The notes under the pieces were generated by a model that had not been told where the DNA came from, ran no database searches, and saw only the letters and a list, made by a program, of their open reading frames with translations. A stretch of DNA of 64,000 bases from Paludibacteraceae bacterium (GTDB lineage Bacteria; Bacteroidota; Bacteroidia; Bacteroidales; Paludibacteraceae). The stretch's first letter is position 1, and each line of letters starts with the position of its first letter. Below, piece after piece: positions 7,993-16,277 of this stretch. The stretch spans positions 24,724 to 88,723 of the forward strand of contig JAKSKV010000010.1 of assembly GCA_024401555.1 (NCBI GenBank). The letters are read 5' to 3'. The position numbers were made by a program, and so were the translations under genes.

Positions 7993-8958
7993 CTAAGGGT
8001 TGGTTACCCAATTAGGGTTGTGGACCTTTCCCTTTTCGGGGTTGAATTCCAAAGACTCCTTCTTGGGGATCTTTATAAAGAACTCCTTCTGCTCTTTGTT
8101 TGGCAACTTGTTGCTTCTCAACCAAGGATTGGAATCCTTGAGAAGTTGGTAATTGATGCCTCGCTCTTTCGCAAAATCTGTTAAGTTCTCTATGGTGCTA
8201 TCCACTCTGACTGACTCTGTCTCGACGGGGTAGTACAAATCCTCTTTTGTCAAGAAGAAGCCTAACCTTTGTGGATTTTCCATTAAGTACTTCGCCATAA
8301 CTATTCTGAATACATACCGGTTGGTCTCTTCGCTGAATAGCATATCGAAGTAGTTGTTTGTCTGTTGTACCTCTACTTGTCGCACCACGCGCGCATGTCC
8401 TGTGTTGTATGCGGCTGCGGCCAATGTCCAGCTGCCGGTGACGTCGTGCGTGTGTTTTAGCATCGAACAGGCTACTCTGGTCGCCTTTTCCAAATTGTAT
8501 CGTTCGTCGATGTCATCGTTTACGATCAATCCGGCATCTTTGCCTGTCGCTGGCATGATCTGCCAAATGCCTACCGCCTTTGCTGGTGATTGGGCTCTTT
8601 GGTCCAGGTTGCTCTCTATTAGCGCCAAGTATTTGAAATCGTCAGGAATACCTTTCTCTTTCAATATGGGTTCAATGATGGGGAAAAATTTGTTGGCTCG
8701 TTTGATAAATAGAAATACTTGCGAGTGCCAATAGGAGAAGCTTAAAAGCTCTCTGTCGAATTTCTCCCTAAGATAATAGTTGGAAAGGTCGATTCGCTCT
8801 CCGCAGAAATTTAGGTCTGACGGAATTTTAGGAGCGTGATAACTCGTTTCCATTTGAGGGAATGGTGTGGTCTCATTCGCCGTTTGTGCGGTGCAATCAC
8901 TGAGTGACAGCAACGCCAAAGTCGCCAATCCTCCCAATCTATAAAGACTTTTCATCAT
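7993..8958 (-). CDS. Lytic murein transglycosylase (SLT domain, MltD-like)
   Basis: 321 residues. The N-terminal signal sequence could be cleaved at TAQ-T; a Cys in LSDC also resembles a lipobox but has an unusual Asp at -1. The SLT/lysozyme-like domain (about 80-235) has the catalytic Glu115 in ALIESNLD and the hallmark segments GIWQIMPATG and AAAAYNTG. The C-terminal part (SVRVDSTIENLTDFAKERG, ending in FFIKIP) resembles a LysM-type peptidoglycan-binding repeat. It would cleave the glycan strand of peptidoglycan to 1,6-anhydro ends in the periplasm. It is followed at 19 bp by a small secreted protein of unknown role. No clear -7 box is seen upstream. Confidence 0.9.
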   Translation of the reverse strand: MMKSLYRLGGLATLALLSLSDCTAQTANETTPFPQMETSYHAPKIPSDLNFCGERIDLSNYYLREKFDRELLSFSYWHSQVFLFIKRANKFFPIIEPILKEKGIPDDFKYLALIESNLDQRAQSPAKAVGIWQIMPATGKDAGLIVNDDIDERYNLEKATRVACSMLKHTHDVTGSWTLAAAAYNTGHARVVRQVEVQQTNNYFDMLFSEETNRYVFRIVMAKYLMENPQRLGFFLTKEDLYYPVETESVRVDSTIENLTDFAKERGINYQLLKDSNPWLRSNKLPNKEQKEFFIKIPKKESLEFNPEKGKVHNPNWVTNP

Positions 8959-9042
8959 TTTACAACGTTCAATCTCAATTCATCAATCTATACATTATAT
9001 ATAGGAGACGCCTCCTGCGTCTTCTCTCTTTCCTCGTAATCT

Positions 9043-10143
9043 TCAGGCGTGGAATACAAACATTGGGATGTCTGTATTGAATAGCATTTTCCTCGCCATG
9101 CTTGGGTTAAACAACCTTGAAAGCAAATTCCTTCTATGCGTTGTCAGTACAATCGCGTCAATGTTGTTGTTTCGGATGAATTCGTCGTATGCTGTCAGTA
9201 CATCCGAACCGGAGATCAGATGGTATTCTATCTTCTGTTGAGGATAATTCTCTTGGAAGTATGATTTGATACCGCTGAGTTTGATCTCTGCCCAACTATC
9301 GTCTTTCTTGTCGAAGTGGATGAAGTGAACGCTTGCGTTGTTCGGCTTCAACATCGACATCATTTTGTCGAAAACAATTAAATCCTTGTCGTCGAAACTG
9401 GTGGAGAAGGCGACGTTTTTGATCTCTCCAAACTTGCTGAGCGATACGCTATCCGGTATGGTGAATACTGGGACATGCGCTCTTTCGATTACTTCCGCCG
9501 TCACGCTACCGATGAAATCCACATCCTTCTGGTCGCATCCTCTGGTGCCCATAATGATCAGTTTGGGCATGTGTCTGTCCGCATATCCCAATATCTGATC
9601 CTCGGGAACGCCCTCCCGTAGTACATGTCGGTACTTAACCTGTGGCATCTCTCCCTTTTGGATGAATTCATCTATTTTCGCTTCGAGTTCCGTAAATTGA
9701 CTCTTGGCTTTCTCCATCATTTCTAGGGCGGACTCTTCCGTCGTGCCTTCGTGGTTGATCACATCGCCAATAGGCATTGTGGTGAACGAAGGGGGGAGAT
9801 AGGCGTGGAAAAGAACGATTTCGGCATCCATAGAGGCCGCCAGTGGGAATGCGAATTCGCAAGCTTTCATGGTGTATGGCGAGAAATCGATCGGCAACAA
9901 TACCATTGGTTTTTTGTTTAACTCCTCAAGAGCCTTTTCCAATGCTTCGCGATTGTTCATCTCCTCAATGATTCCCAATGCTTTCGGCAAGTCGCTCTCC
10001 TTGATGCGGACTCTGACGCCGATGGGTAATATTTGATTTACATTGTGGATGAATACATCTATGCCATGGACCTCCAAAACTGACTTCAGGATTTGGGCCT
10101 TGTCATAAGTGTGTATCGCAACTGTCACCAAATTATCTTCCAT
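9043..10143 (-). CDS. DUF2007 - universal stress protein - universal stress protein fusion
   Basis: 366 residues. The first 65 residues (NLVTVAIHTYDKAQILKSVL through RIKESDLPKALGIIEEM) look like a DUF2007 'putative signal transducing' domain. Two UspA folds follow (about 79-225 and 233-365). The first keeps the nucleotide-binding pattern GTRGCDQ...GSVTAEVI. The second (THRRNLLSRLFNPSMARKML) lacks the glycines, so it probably does not bind ATP. Role: cytoplasmic stress response protein, mechanism unknown. It has its own TATCTTTG promoter and no operon partner. Confidence 0.88.
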   Translation of the reverse strand: MEDNLVTVAIHTYDKAQILKSVLEVHGIDVFIHNVNQILPIGVRVRIKESDLPKALGIIEEMNNREALEKALEELNKKPMVLLPIDFSPYTMKACEFAFPLAASMDAEIVLFHAYLPPSFTTMPIGDVINHEGTTEESALEMMEKAKSQFTELEAKIDEFIQKGEMPQVKYRHVLREGVPEDQILGYADRHMPKLIIMGTRGCDQKDVDFIGSVTAEVIERAHVPVFTIPDSVSLSKFGEIKNVAFSTSFDDKDLIVFDKMMSMLKPNNASVHFIHFDKKDDSWAEIKLSGIKSYFQENYPQQKIEYHLISGSDVLTAYDEFIRNNNIDAIVLTTHRRNLLSRLFNPSMARKMLFNTDIPMFVFHA

Positions 10144-10194
10144 AAATATGCCTCTTTACCGTTATCAACTTCACCTTTCATCCATATCTCTTTT

Positions 10195-10202
10195 CAAAGA
10201 TA
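10195..10202 (-). promoter_or_regulatory. -7 box of the Usp fusion gene
   Basis: Minus strand reads TATCTTTG, about 52 bp upstream of the start codon at 10143. Confidence 0.65.
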
Positions 10203-10407
10203 AGAAAATAAATTATTAGTCTCAAAGAATTTTGTAGTTATTTCATCTATAATTATTGTTTATTGTTGATGGTGAATTGATTTAAGTGGCTAATCTTGTA
10301 TGTTTTTTAGGCGTGTTAACTCTGTTGTCTTGATATTTGTTGGACTATTTTTGCTTTAAGCCGCAAGGAAAATGATAAAATCGCTTCCAACCTCCAAGGA
10401 AATACTA

Positions 10408-10415
10408 TATCTTTG
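10408..10415 (+). promoter_or_regulatory. -7 box of ispE
   Basis: TATCTTTG lies 22 bp before the ATG at 10438 and inside the longer open frame that begins at 10372. It therefore decides the start in favour of 10438. Confidence 0.7.
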
Positions 10416-10437
10416 CATCGTTTTAGAATGTAAGGAT

Positions 10438-11250
10438 ATGATTGTCTTTCCTAACGCGAAAATTAATGTGGGGTTGAATATCACCAGCAAACGTGCTGAT
10501 GGTTATCACAATTTAGAGAGTGTGTTTTATCCCATCCCTTTAAAGGATGTGTTGGAGATTGTTGTCGCTGAAGATGGTGTGACTGAGATGAAGATCGGCG
10601 GTCTTGCTATTGACGGTGAAGTCTCTGACAATACGGTGATGAAGGCGTATCGTCTCTTGAAGGAGGAGTTTGACTTGCCGCCTGTGAAGATTTTTATGGA
10701 AAAGGTGATTCCTTTTGGCGCAGGCTTGGGTGGCGGCTCGGCTGACGCCTCTTTTGCGATTAAGTTGATGAATGATATGTTCCATCTTGATATGGATGTG
10801 GCGCATATGGAGATGATCGCTGCGAAGATTGGAGCGGATTGTCCCTTCTTCATTCAAAACAAACCCTCTTTTGTGACTGGTATCGGAGATGTTTTGCAAC
10901 CCATTGAGTTTTCTTTGGCCGGCGTCTACTTCTTGCTGGTGAAACCCGATGACTTTGTCTCCACCAAAGAGGCCTATTCGAAGGTGGTTCCAAAGATGCC
11001 GGTGCTACCTCTCTCTGAGATGGTGCAAAAGCCTATTTCGGAGTGGAAATACAATGTCGTGAATGATTTTGAGGAGAGTGTGTTTGCTTCCCATCCTACG
11101 GTAAAGATGGTGAAGGATACTATGTATGAACACGATGCCATGTACGCTTCCATGTCGGGATCAGGTTCCTCTGTGTTTGGTTTATTTAGAAGTGAGGTGG
11201 ATGCGGAATCGTTGTTCCCTGGTATGTTTACCTTCCAACAGAAGTTGTAG
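10438..11250 (+). CDS. ispE: 4-diphosphocytidyl-2-C-methyl-D-erythritol kinase
   Basis: 270 residues, GHMP kinase fold. It phosphorylates the 2-hydroxyl of CDP-methylerythritol in the MEP isoprenoid pathway, in the cytoplasm, using ATP. Visible signatures are FPNAKINVGL at the N-terminus (conserved Lys8), the ATP-binding motif PFGAGLGGGSAD (92-103), ADCPFFI with the conserved Asp134, and the C-terminal GHMP motif SMSGSGSSVFGLF. The frame is open upstream to 10372, but the homology begins with MIVFPNAKIN and a promoter lies in the upstream part, so 10438 is used. Length is normal. Single-gene unit with a terminator downstream. Confidence 0.95.
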   Translation: MIVFPNAKINVGLNITSKRADGYHNLESVFYPIPLKDVLEIVVAEDGVTEMKIGGLAIDGEVSDNTVMKAYRLLKEEFDLPPVKIFMEKVIPFGAGLGGGSADASFAIKLMNDMFHLDMDVAHMEMIAAKIGADCPFFIQNKPSFVTGIGDVLQPIEFSLAGVYFLLVKPDDFVSTKEAYSKVVPKMPVLPLSEMVQKPISEWKYNVVNDFEESVFASHPTVKMVKDTMYEHDAMYASMSGSGSSVFGLFRSEVDAESLFPGMFTFQQKL

Positions 11251-11272
11251 ATTCATAGTTGTTAGATATGAA

Positions 11273-11300
11273 AAAGGGGAATCCAATTGGGTTCCCCTTT
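11273..11300. terminator. Terminator between convergent ispE and glmM
   Basis: AAAGGGGAATCC pairs with GGGTTCCCCTTT around a four-base loop, flanked by A-rich and T-rich bases, so it can act in both directions. Confidence 0.8.
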
Positions 11301-11335
11301 CTTGTGTGATTATATTGCCTTAATTGTCTAAGACC

Positions 11336-12724
11336 TTATTTGCAAATGCTCTCGATCTCACCCATGATCTTCTTCGCCAAAGAATCGGCTTGCTCCATGG
11401 TGGCAGCCTCCGAGTAGATACGAATGATTGGTTCGGTGTTGGATTTGCGTAGGTGAACCCAAGAGTCCGAGAAGTCGATCTTTACACCATCGATGTCGTT
11501 CACCTCCTCGTTGGCGTATTTCTCCTTCATCTTTACTAAAATAGCGTCCACATTGATGTCTGGCGTCAGTTGAATCTTGTTCTTGGAGATGAAATATGGA
11601 GGATATTGTTTTCTCAATTCAGATGGTTTCATGTTTTTCTTCGCCATCAAAGAAAGGAAGAGGGCGATGCCGACAAGCGCGTCACGGCCGTAGTGGCTCT
11701 CAGGGTAGATGACGCCGCCATTTCCTTCTCCTCCGATGATGGCGTTGGTGGCCTTCATCTTTGTGACGACATTCACCTCGCCTACGGCAGCCGCATTGTA
11801 CTCGCCTCCGTGTTGGCGAGTGACGTCACGAAGGGCTCTGGTAGAACTTAAATTGGAAACTGTGTTTCCTGGCGTATGGCTCAATACATAGTCGGCTACG
11901 GAAACCAATGTGTACTCCTCACCGAACATATCGCCGTTTTCGCAGATCATGGCTAAACGATCAACGTCTGGATCTACCACGAAGCCGACGTCGGCCTTCT
12001 CGCTTTTCATCTTGTCTGAAATTTCAGTTAGGTGGGCAGGAAGTGGCTCTGGATTGTGTGCGAATTTTCCGGTAGGATCGCAATTGAGCTTCACGACCTC
12101 TTTCACGCCCAATTTCTCAAGTAGTTGAGGCAATACGATACCTCCTACCGAGTTGACACAGTCGATGATCACTTTGAAGTTTGCCTTCTTGATTGCCTCG
12201 ACATCAACCAGTTTTAGTTTGAGGACGTCGTCAATGTGGATGTTGTTGTAGTCGTTCTTGTATGTGATCTTTCCAAGGTTGTCCACCTCGGCGAATTCGT
12301 AGTCGTTGTTCTCCGCCATGGCAAGAACTGCCTTACCCTCTTGGTCGTTAAGGAATTCTCCCTTTTCGTTCAGAAGTTTTAGCGCGTTCCACTGCTTAGG
12401 ATTGTGGCTGGCGGTCAAAATGATACCTCCGCATGCACCCTCCTTTTGGACAGCGATTTCTGTCGTGGGAGTGGAGGCTAAGCCGATATTGGTGACATTC
12501 AAACCAAGGCCGATCAAAGTGCCTGATACAAGGTGATCCACCATTTCGCCGGAGATGCGGGCGTCGCGTCCGACAACGATCAAATTGCTTTTGCACTTTG
12601 TGTTTCGTTTGATGAATGTACCGTATGCTGCTGTGAATTTTACTACGTCAAGAGGTGTCAAGCCGTCGCCGATGGCTCCTCCGATTGTTCCTCGGATACC
12701 GGAAATAGATTTAATAAGTGTCAT
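11336..12724 (-). CDS. glmM: Phosphoglucosamine mutase / phosphohexomutase
   Basis: 462 residues, alpha-D-phosphohexomutase family. The phosphoserine loop is TASHNPKQWN (Ser106). The metal-binding loop is DPDVDRL (251-257). The sugar-binding loop is GGEGNGGVIYP, and the phosphate-binding loop near the C-terminus is RKSNTEPIIRIY. The likely reaction is glucosamine-6-phosphate to glucosamine-1-phosphate, feeding UDP-GlcNAc for peptidoglycan and LPS. Bacteroidota carry several close mutases, and phosphomannomutase activity cannot be excluded. It is divergently transcribed from the BamA/TamA gene; the two -7 boxes are 24 bp apart. Confidence 0.88.
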   Translation of the reverse strand: MTLIKSISGIRGTIGGAIGDGLTPLDVVKFTAAYGTFIKRNTKCKSNLIVVGRDARISGEMVDHLVSGTLIGLGLNVTNIGLASTPTTEIAVQKEGACGGIILTASHNPKQWNALKLLNEKGEFLNDQEGKAVLAMAENNDYEFAEVDNLGKITYKNDYNNIHIDDVLKLKLVDVEAIKKANFKVIIDCVNSVGGIVLPQLLEKLGVKEVVKLNCDPTGKFAHNPEPLPAHLTEISDKMKSEKADVGFVVDPDVDRLAMICENGDMFGEEYTLVSVADYVLSHTPGNTVSNLSSTRALRDVTRQHGGEYNAAAVGEVNVVTKMKATNAIIGGEGNGGVIYPESHYGRDALVGIALFLSLMAKKNMKPSELRKQYPPYFISKNKIQLTPDINVDAILVKMKEKYANEEVNDIDGVKIDFSDSWVHLRKSNTEPIIRIYSEAATMEQADSLAKKIMGEIESICK

Positions 12725-12765
12725 ATTGTTTGTTATTTTTACGTTTTTTTATCATCATGCATCCG

Positions 12766-12773
12766 CAAATATA
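12766..12773 (-). promoter_or_regulatory. -7 box of glmM
   Basis: Minus strand reads TATATTTG, 41 bp before the glmM start codon at 12724. Confidence 0.7.
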
Positions 12774-12796
12774 CTTATTTTATAATTCTTATATAG

Positions 12797-12804
12797 TATC
12801 TTTG
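12797..12804 (+). promoter_or_regulatory. -7 box of the BamA/TamA-family gene
   Basis: TATCTTTG lies 18 bp before the ATG at 12822. Its upstream region overlaps the start region of the divergent glmM promoter. Confidence 0.7.
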
Positions 12805-12821
12805 TCGAAAGATTATGTCAG

Positions 12822-15173
12822 ATGAGAGGAAGAACATCTAAAGTTGGTTGTTTTGTTGTGGCGATGGTTGCGTTTTTACTGTCGTCATGCTCTCCTACTA
12901 AATATGTGCCTGACAACTCATATCTACTTGACAAAGTGCAGATTGATGCGGGAAATAGCGAGGTGAGCAATTCCGATTTGAACAAACATCTGCGTCAGCG
13001 TCCTAATTTTAAGGCGTTCGGAATCTTCCGTATCTACCTTGCCGTCTATAATATGTCCGGTAGGGACTCCACAAAGAAAATCAACCGTAAATTGAGAAGC
13101 ATCGGTGAGGCACCGGTTATTTATGATCCCTTTATGACCTATCGCTCGGAAAAGGAGCTACAGGCCTATATGAAATCCAAGGGATACATGAATGCGGAAG
13201 TGTCGTCGTCGGTGAAGTTTAAACGGAAGAAGAGGGCGGAGGTGGTTTACAACGTCATGCCTGGCGATCCTTATCGTGTCGGCAAAATTGAATGTGATAT
13301 TCCAAGTGATCGAGTCCTTGATTCTGTGCTCCATTTAAGGGGTGGATGGCCCAATACCAAATTGAAGCCGGGTATGATGTTCGATGTGGATGAGTTGGAT
13401 GCGGAACGCGAGCGATTGGCGAAGTTCCTCCGCAGAAGGGGATATTACCATTTCAACAAAGATTATTTGAATTATACGGCGGATAGCACGGTGGGCGATC
13501 GTAAGATAGACGTTACACTTCATGTGAAACCTTATAGTAAAGTGTTGCCCAATGGCGATAGGGAAGAGACCAACCATAACCGTTACCGAGTCCGCCATAT
13601 TTATGTGACTGAACATAGTCGCACGGAACAGTCGGGCGAAGAGTTGCACCGCGACACGCTTGATTACTCTGAAAGCATGACGTTGCTCTCGCAAAGTAAA
13701 CCTTTCCTTCGTCCGTCGATCATAGACGATGAATTGTGGATCGAGACCGATTCCTTGTACAACGAATTCTTCGTGGAGAGGAGCTATTCCAGGTTGAATG
13801 GTTTGGGAATTTTGCGTTCATCCAACATCCGTTTCACCGATTTGCAAAACGACAAACATGAGGTGGATTGTGAGATAGATCTCTATCCGGCTAAGCCGCA
13901 ATCCTTCTCTTTTGATGTGGAGGGTACCAATTCTGAAGGTGATTTGGGCTTTGCCTTGAACTTGGGATATGCCCATAAGAATGTTTTCCGAGGCTCCGAA
14001 TTGTTGAGTGTGAAGGCTCGCTATGCGCAGGAGGCCTATTCGGGATTGAGTGAGATCCTTCATCGTTATGTCCTTGATTTAGGCGGTGAGGTGGGGATTA
14101 CCTTCCCAAGATTCCTTTTCCCCTTCCTGAGACGGGACTTTAAACGGAAAATTTCCGCCAGCACCAGCTTCAATGTACGATACAACTACCAATTGCGTCC
14201 TGATACTTACGACCGAAAATCTTTTGCTGGAAGTATGAAGTATTTGTGGACTTGGCGTCGATTCTACAATTATACGCTGGATCTGATAGATGTGAATTAT
14301 GTGAAGATCAAGACAGATCCGAGCTTCGATTCCATTTATAGCGCAGATCGCTACTCTGTCTTGCGGGAGAGTTATTCCGACCACTTTGTGATGAATGCCG
14401 GCTTCTCCGTTACTTACAACAATCAGGCCCAAATCACGAAAGATAATAAGACCTATTATCGTTTGGCTGTGGAGTCGGCTGGCGCTCTATTAAACGGAAT
14501 CTGTCATCTGTTCGTTAAGAAGGAGGACGAGGATGCCCCTTATAAAATTGGTCATGTTCCATTCTCTCAATATGTGAAATTTGAGGCCGACTATGCCTAT
14601 AATCAGAAGTTGGACGGAAGAAACCATTTGGTTTATCACGTCGGTTTTGGTGTGGCGGTGCCTTATGGAAACGCTTCTGTCGTGCCGTTTGAGCGAAGGT
14701 TTTTTGGCGGTGGAGCGAATGGTGTTCGAGGATGGTCTGTCAGAACATTGGGTCCAGGGCAATATTCATCTGATGGATACAATGATTTTGTGAAGCAATC
14801 CGGTGATGTGAAGTTGCTGATGAATGTGGAATACCGAACCAAATTGATCTGGAAAGTGGAGGCGGCGGCCTTTGTTGATGCGGGAAATATTTGGACGGTT
14901 AATGATTCCCCATCTCAACCGAATGGTCAATTCAAGTGGAATAGTTTCTACAAGCAGATCGCATTGGCGTATGGCTTGGGTATCCGATTGGATTTCTCCT
15001 ACTTCCTAATCCGTTTTGATTTGGGCGTGAAGTGTTACAACCCTGCTAATATTGGTAGGAACAAGGGGGAAAATCCCTCGCGGTCGGATCTGCTTCACGG
15101 ACCTTGGCGTTTTTATGGTCTGAATTGGAAGGATGACTGTGCCATTCACTTTGCGGTGGGCTATCCATTCTGA
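12822..15173 (+). CDS. BamA/TamA-family outer-membrane protein, lipoprotein type
   Basis: 783 residues. N-terminal lipoprotein signal (lipobox LSSC followed by SPTKYVPDNSYLLDKVQI), typical of the Bacteroidota branch of the Omp85 superfamily. POTRA-like segments cover roughly residues 40-360 (for example SEKELQAYMKSKGYMNAEVS). The C-terminal 16-strand barrel carries the L6-loop signature in RRFFGGGANGVRGWSVRTLG and ends in FAVGYPF, with the terminal Phe needed for insertion. It is expected to help insert or translocate proteins at the outer membrane. It is not the canonical BamA, which lacks a lipid anchor; the exact substrate is unknown. Confidence 0.88.
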   Translation: MRGRTSKVGCFVVAMVAFLLSSCSPTKYVPDNSYLLDKVQIDAGNSEVSNSDLNKHLRQRPNFKAFGIFRIYLAVYNMSGRDSTKKINRKLRSIGEAPVIYDPFMTYRSEKELQAYMKSKGYMNAEVSSSVKFKRKKRAEVVYNVMPGDPYRVGKIECDIPSDRVLDSVLHLRGGWPNTKLKPGMMFDVDELDAERERLAKFLRRRGYYHFNKDYLNYTADSTVGDRKIDVTLHVKPYSKVLPNGDREETNHNRYRVRHIYVTEHSRTEQSGEELHRDTLDYSESMTLLSQSKPFLRPSIIDDELWIETDSLYNEFFVERSYSRLNGLGILRSSNIRFTDLQNDKHEVDCEIDLYPAKPQSFSFDVEGTNSEGDLGFALNLGYAHKNVFRGSELLSVKARYAQEAYSGLSEILHRYVLDLGGEVGITFPRFLFPFLRRDFKRKISASTSFNVRYNYQLRPDTYDRKSFAGSMKYLWTWRRFYNYTLDLIDVNYVKIKTDPSFDSIYSADRYSVLRESYSDHFVMNAGFSVTYNNQAQITKDNKTYYRLAVESAGALLNGICHLFVKKEDEDAPYKIGHVPFSQYVKFEADYAYNQKLDGRNHLVYHVGFGVAVPYGNASVVPFERRFFGGGANGVRGWSVRTLGPGQYSSDGYNDFVKQSGDVKLLMNVEYRTKLIWKVEAAAFVDAGNIWTVNDSPSQPNGQFKWNSFYKQIALAYGLGIRLDFSYFLIRFDLGVKCYNPANIGRNKGENPSRSDLLHGPWRFYGLNWKDDCAIHFAVGYPF

Positions 15174-15279
15174 TGTGTTTTCTGCTTGAGAATATCTGTT
15201 AATAATTTGTTTATCAGTATGATATTGAAATCAATGGAAATTTTTCGTGCTAACATTAGGGAATAAGACAAATTTGTAT

Positions 15280-15287
15280 TACCTTTG
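15280..15287 (+). promoter_or_regulatory. -7 box of tRNA-Arg(TCT)
   Basis: TACCTTTG lies 17 bp before the tRNA 5' end, the same octamer as at the other tRNA-Arg gene. Confidence 0.7.
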
Positions 15288-15304
15288 CGGTCACAAATAA
15301 GGAT

Positions 15305-15381
15305 GGTCGGGTAGCTCAGTTGGATAGAGCAACAGCCTTCTAAGCTGTGGGTCGAGGGTTCGAATCCCTCCTCGATCACCA
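15305..15381 (+). tRNA. tRNA-Arg (anticodon TCT), CCA encoded
   Basis: Cloverleaf with acceptor GGTCGGG/CTCGATC (two G-T pairs). The D arm contains AGCTCAGTTGGATAGAGC. Anticodon stem ACAGC/GCTGT encloses loop CTTCTAA, giving anticodon TCT (AGA/AGG codons). The T arm is GAGGGTTCGAATCCCTC. Discriminator A at 15378 and encoded CCA at 15379-15381. The accessory island begins 31 bp downstream, so this is a plausible integration site, although I found no copy of the tRNA 3' end at the far side. Confidence 0.95.
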
Positions 15382-15412
15382 TAGGCTGAAAATCAGAAGT
15401 TTAGTATGATTT

Positions 15413-16273
15413 TCAGTCTTTTTTTTTCTTTTCTGAAATTTCTGCCATTATATCTTCAAATGGTTTTATTGGTTGATCCTTCTCTTTTATCTTTATTGCA
15501 ATTTTATCGATATGTTTTCCAGCAATAATAGTACTAGACTTGGCAAAATTGTCCACGTTTTTCTTGTTGAAAAGAATCCACATATCGCCATCTATTAATG
15601 GCGACCCGTCAGAATCATCTACTAATTCTTCTGCATTAGTTAATATATCATGAATCGTCTTGGAAACATCTATATGAGTTCTTGCTAATATATCATCACT
15701 TACTATCATATTTTGTTGTTGTGTGACAACGCAATCCTTTATAACCCACACGATATGAATATTCTCCCTATTATACCCACTCATATCACAATAATTAACA
15801 ATCTCAATGAGTTTTCGGACATTATGAAGCGTGATATCAAAAATCATATTATCCTTAGTTGTCCGACTGCTTGCATGTTGAATGAATTGTTGCACAGTCC
15901 GTCTGTCGAATTTCTTTATATTGCAAAAAGAATGCAAATTTGAAACATCTTGTTCGTCGTTTAGATTAGTTTGTGAAATATGTTTTCCATAAAGTTTGAA
16001 ATATTCTGTATCAATAGGACTATTCATTTGAAATTTTTTTATTTGCTCCTTGATGAAATCAACATCAAAATGCTTCCCCTCAAATGCTATTTCGTTATCT
16101 AAAGCAAAACTATTTCCACATTCTGCTCCACCTGCCAGAATTAAAACATTGCCATATTGGGGATATGTGTGTTCTTCTAAAGTAATAGCGGATTCTTCAC
16201 GAATTCGTTTGACGGATTCTATGATTATTTCATTCCGCTTTGATTTTGTTATTCGTTTCATCTTAATTATCAC
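15413..16273 (-). CDS. Predicted P-loop-like protein with degenerate Walker A (island)
   Basis: 286 residues; ATG at 16261 (codon 5) is an alternative start. Residues 7-27 (RITKSKRNEIIIESVKRIRE plus E) match a signature also seen in the 18641 gene. A stretch like a phosphate-binding loop follows (VLILAGGAECGNSFALD, 43-59), in which the P-loop lysine is replaced by Asn54. Then come EGKHFDVDFIKE, NIHIVWVIKDCVVTQQQN, and DILARTHIDVSKTIHDIL, which could be a helical lid. From memory this resembles predicted kinases of large phages and mobile elements that share a zeta-toxin-like fold, but without the lysine normal activity is doubtful. The C-terminus is lysine-rich. Last gene of the minus-strand island operon, 4 bp after its neighbour. 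Confidence 0.55.
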   Translation of the reverse strand: MIIKMKRITKSKRNEIIIESVKRIREESAITLEEHTYPQYGNVLILAGGAECGNSFALDNEIAFEGKHFDVDFIKEQIKKFQMNSPIDTEYFKLYGKHISQTNLNDEQDVSNLHSFCNIKKFDRRTVQQFIQHASSRTTKDNMIFDITLHNVRKLIEIVNYCDMSGYNRENIHIVWVIKDCVVTQQQNMIVSDDILARTHIDVSKTIHDILTNAEELVDDSDGSPLIDGDMWILFNKKNVDNFAKSSTIIAGKHIDKIAIKIKEKDQPIKPFEDIMAEISEKKKKD

Positions 16274-16277
16274 TATA

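Noticed and set aside
15161-15382. Minus-strand frame containing GFEPSTHSLEGCCS across tRNA-Arg
   Set aside because: It is the translated complement of the tRNA gene, a common false hit in protein databases.
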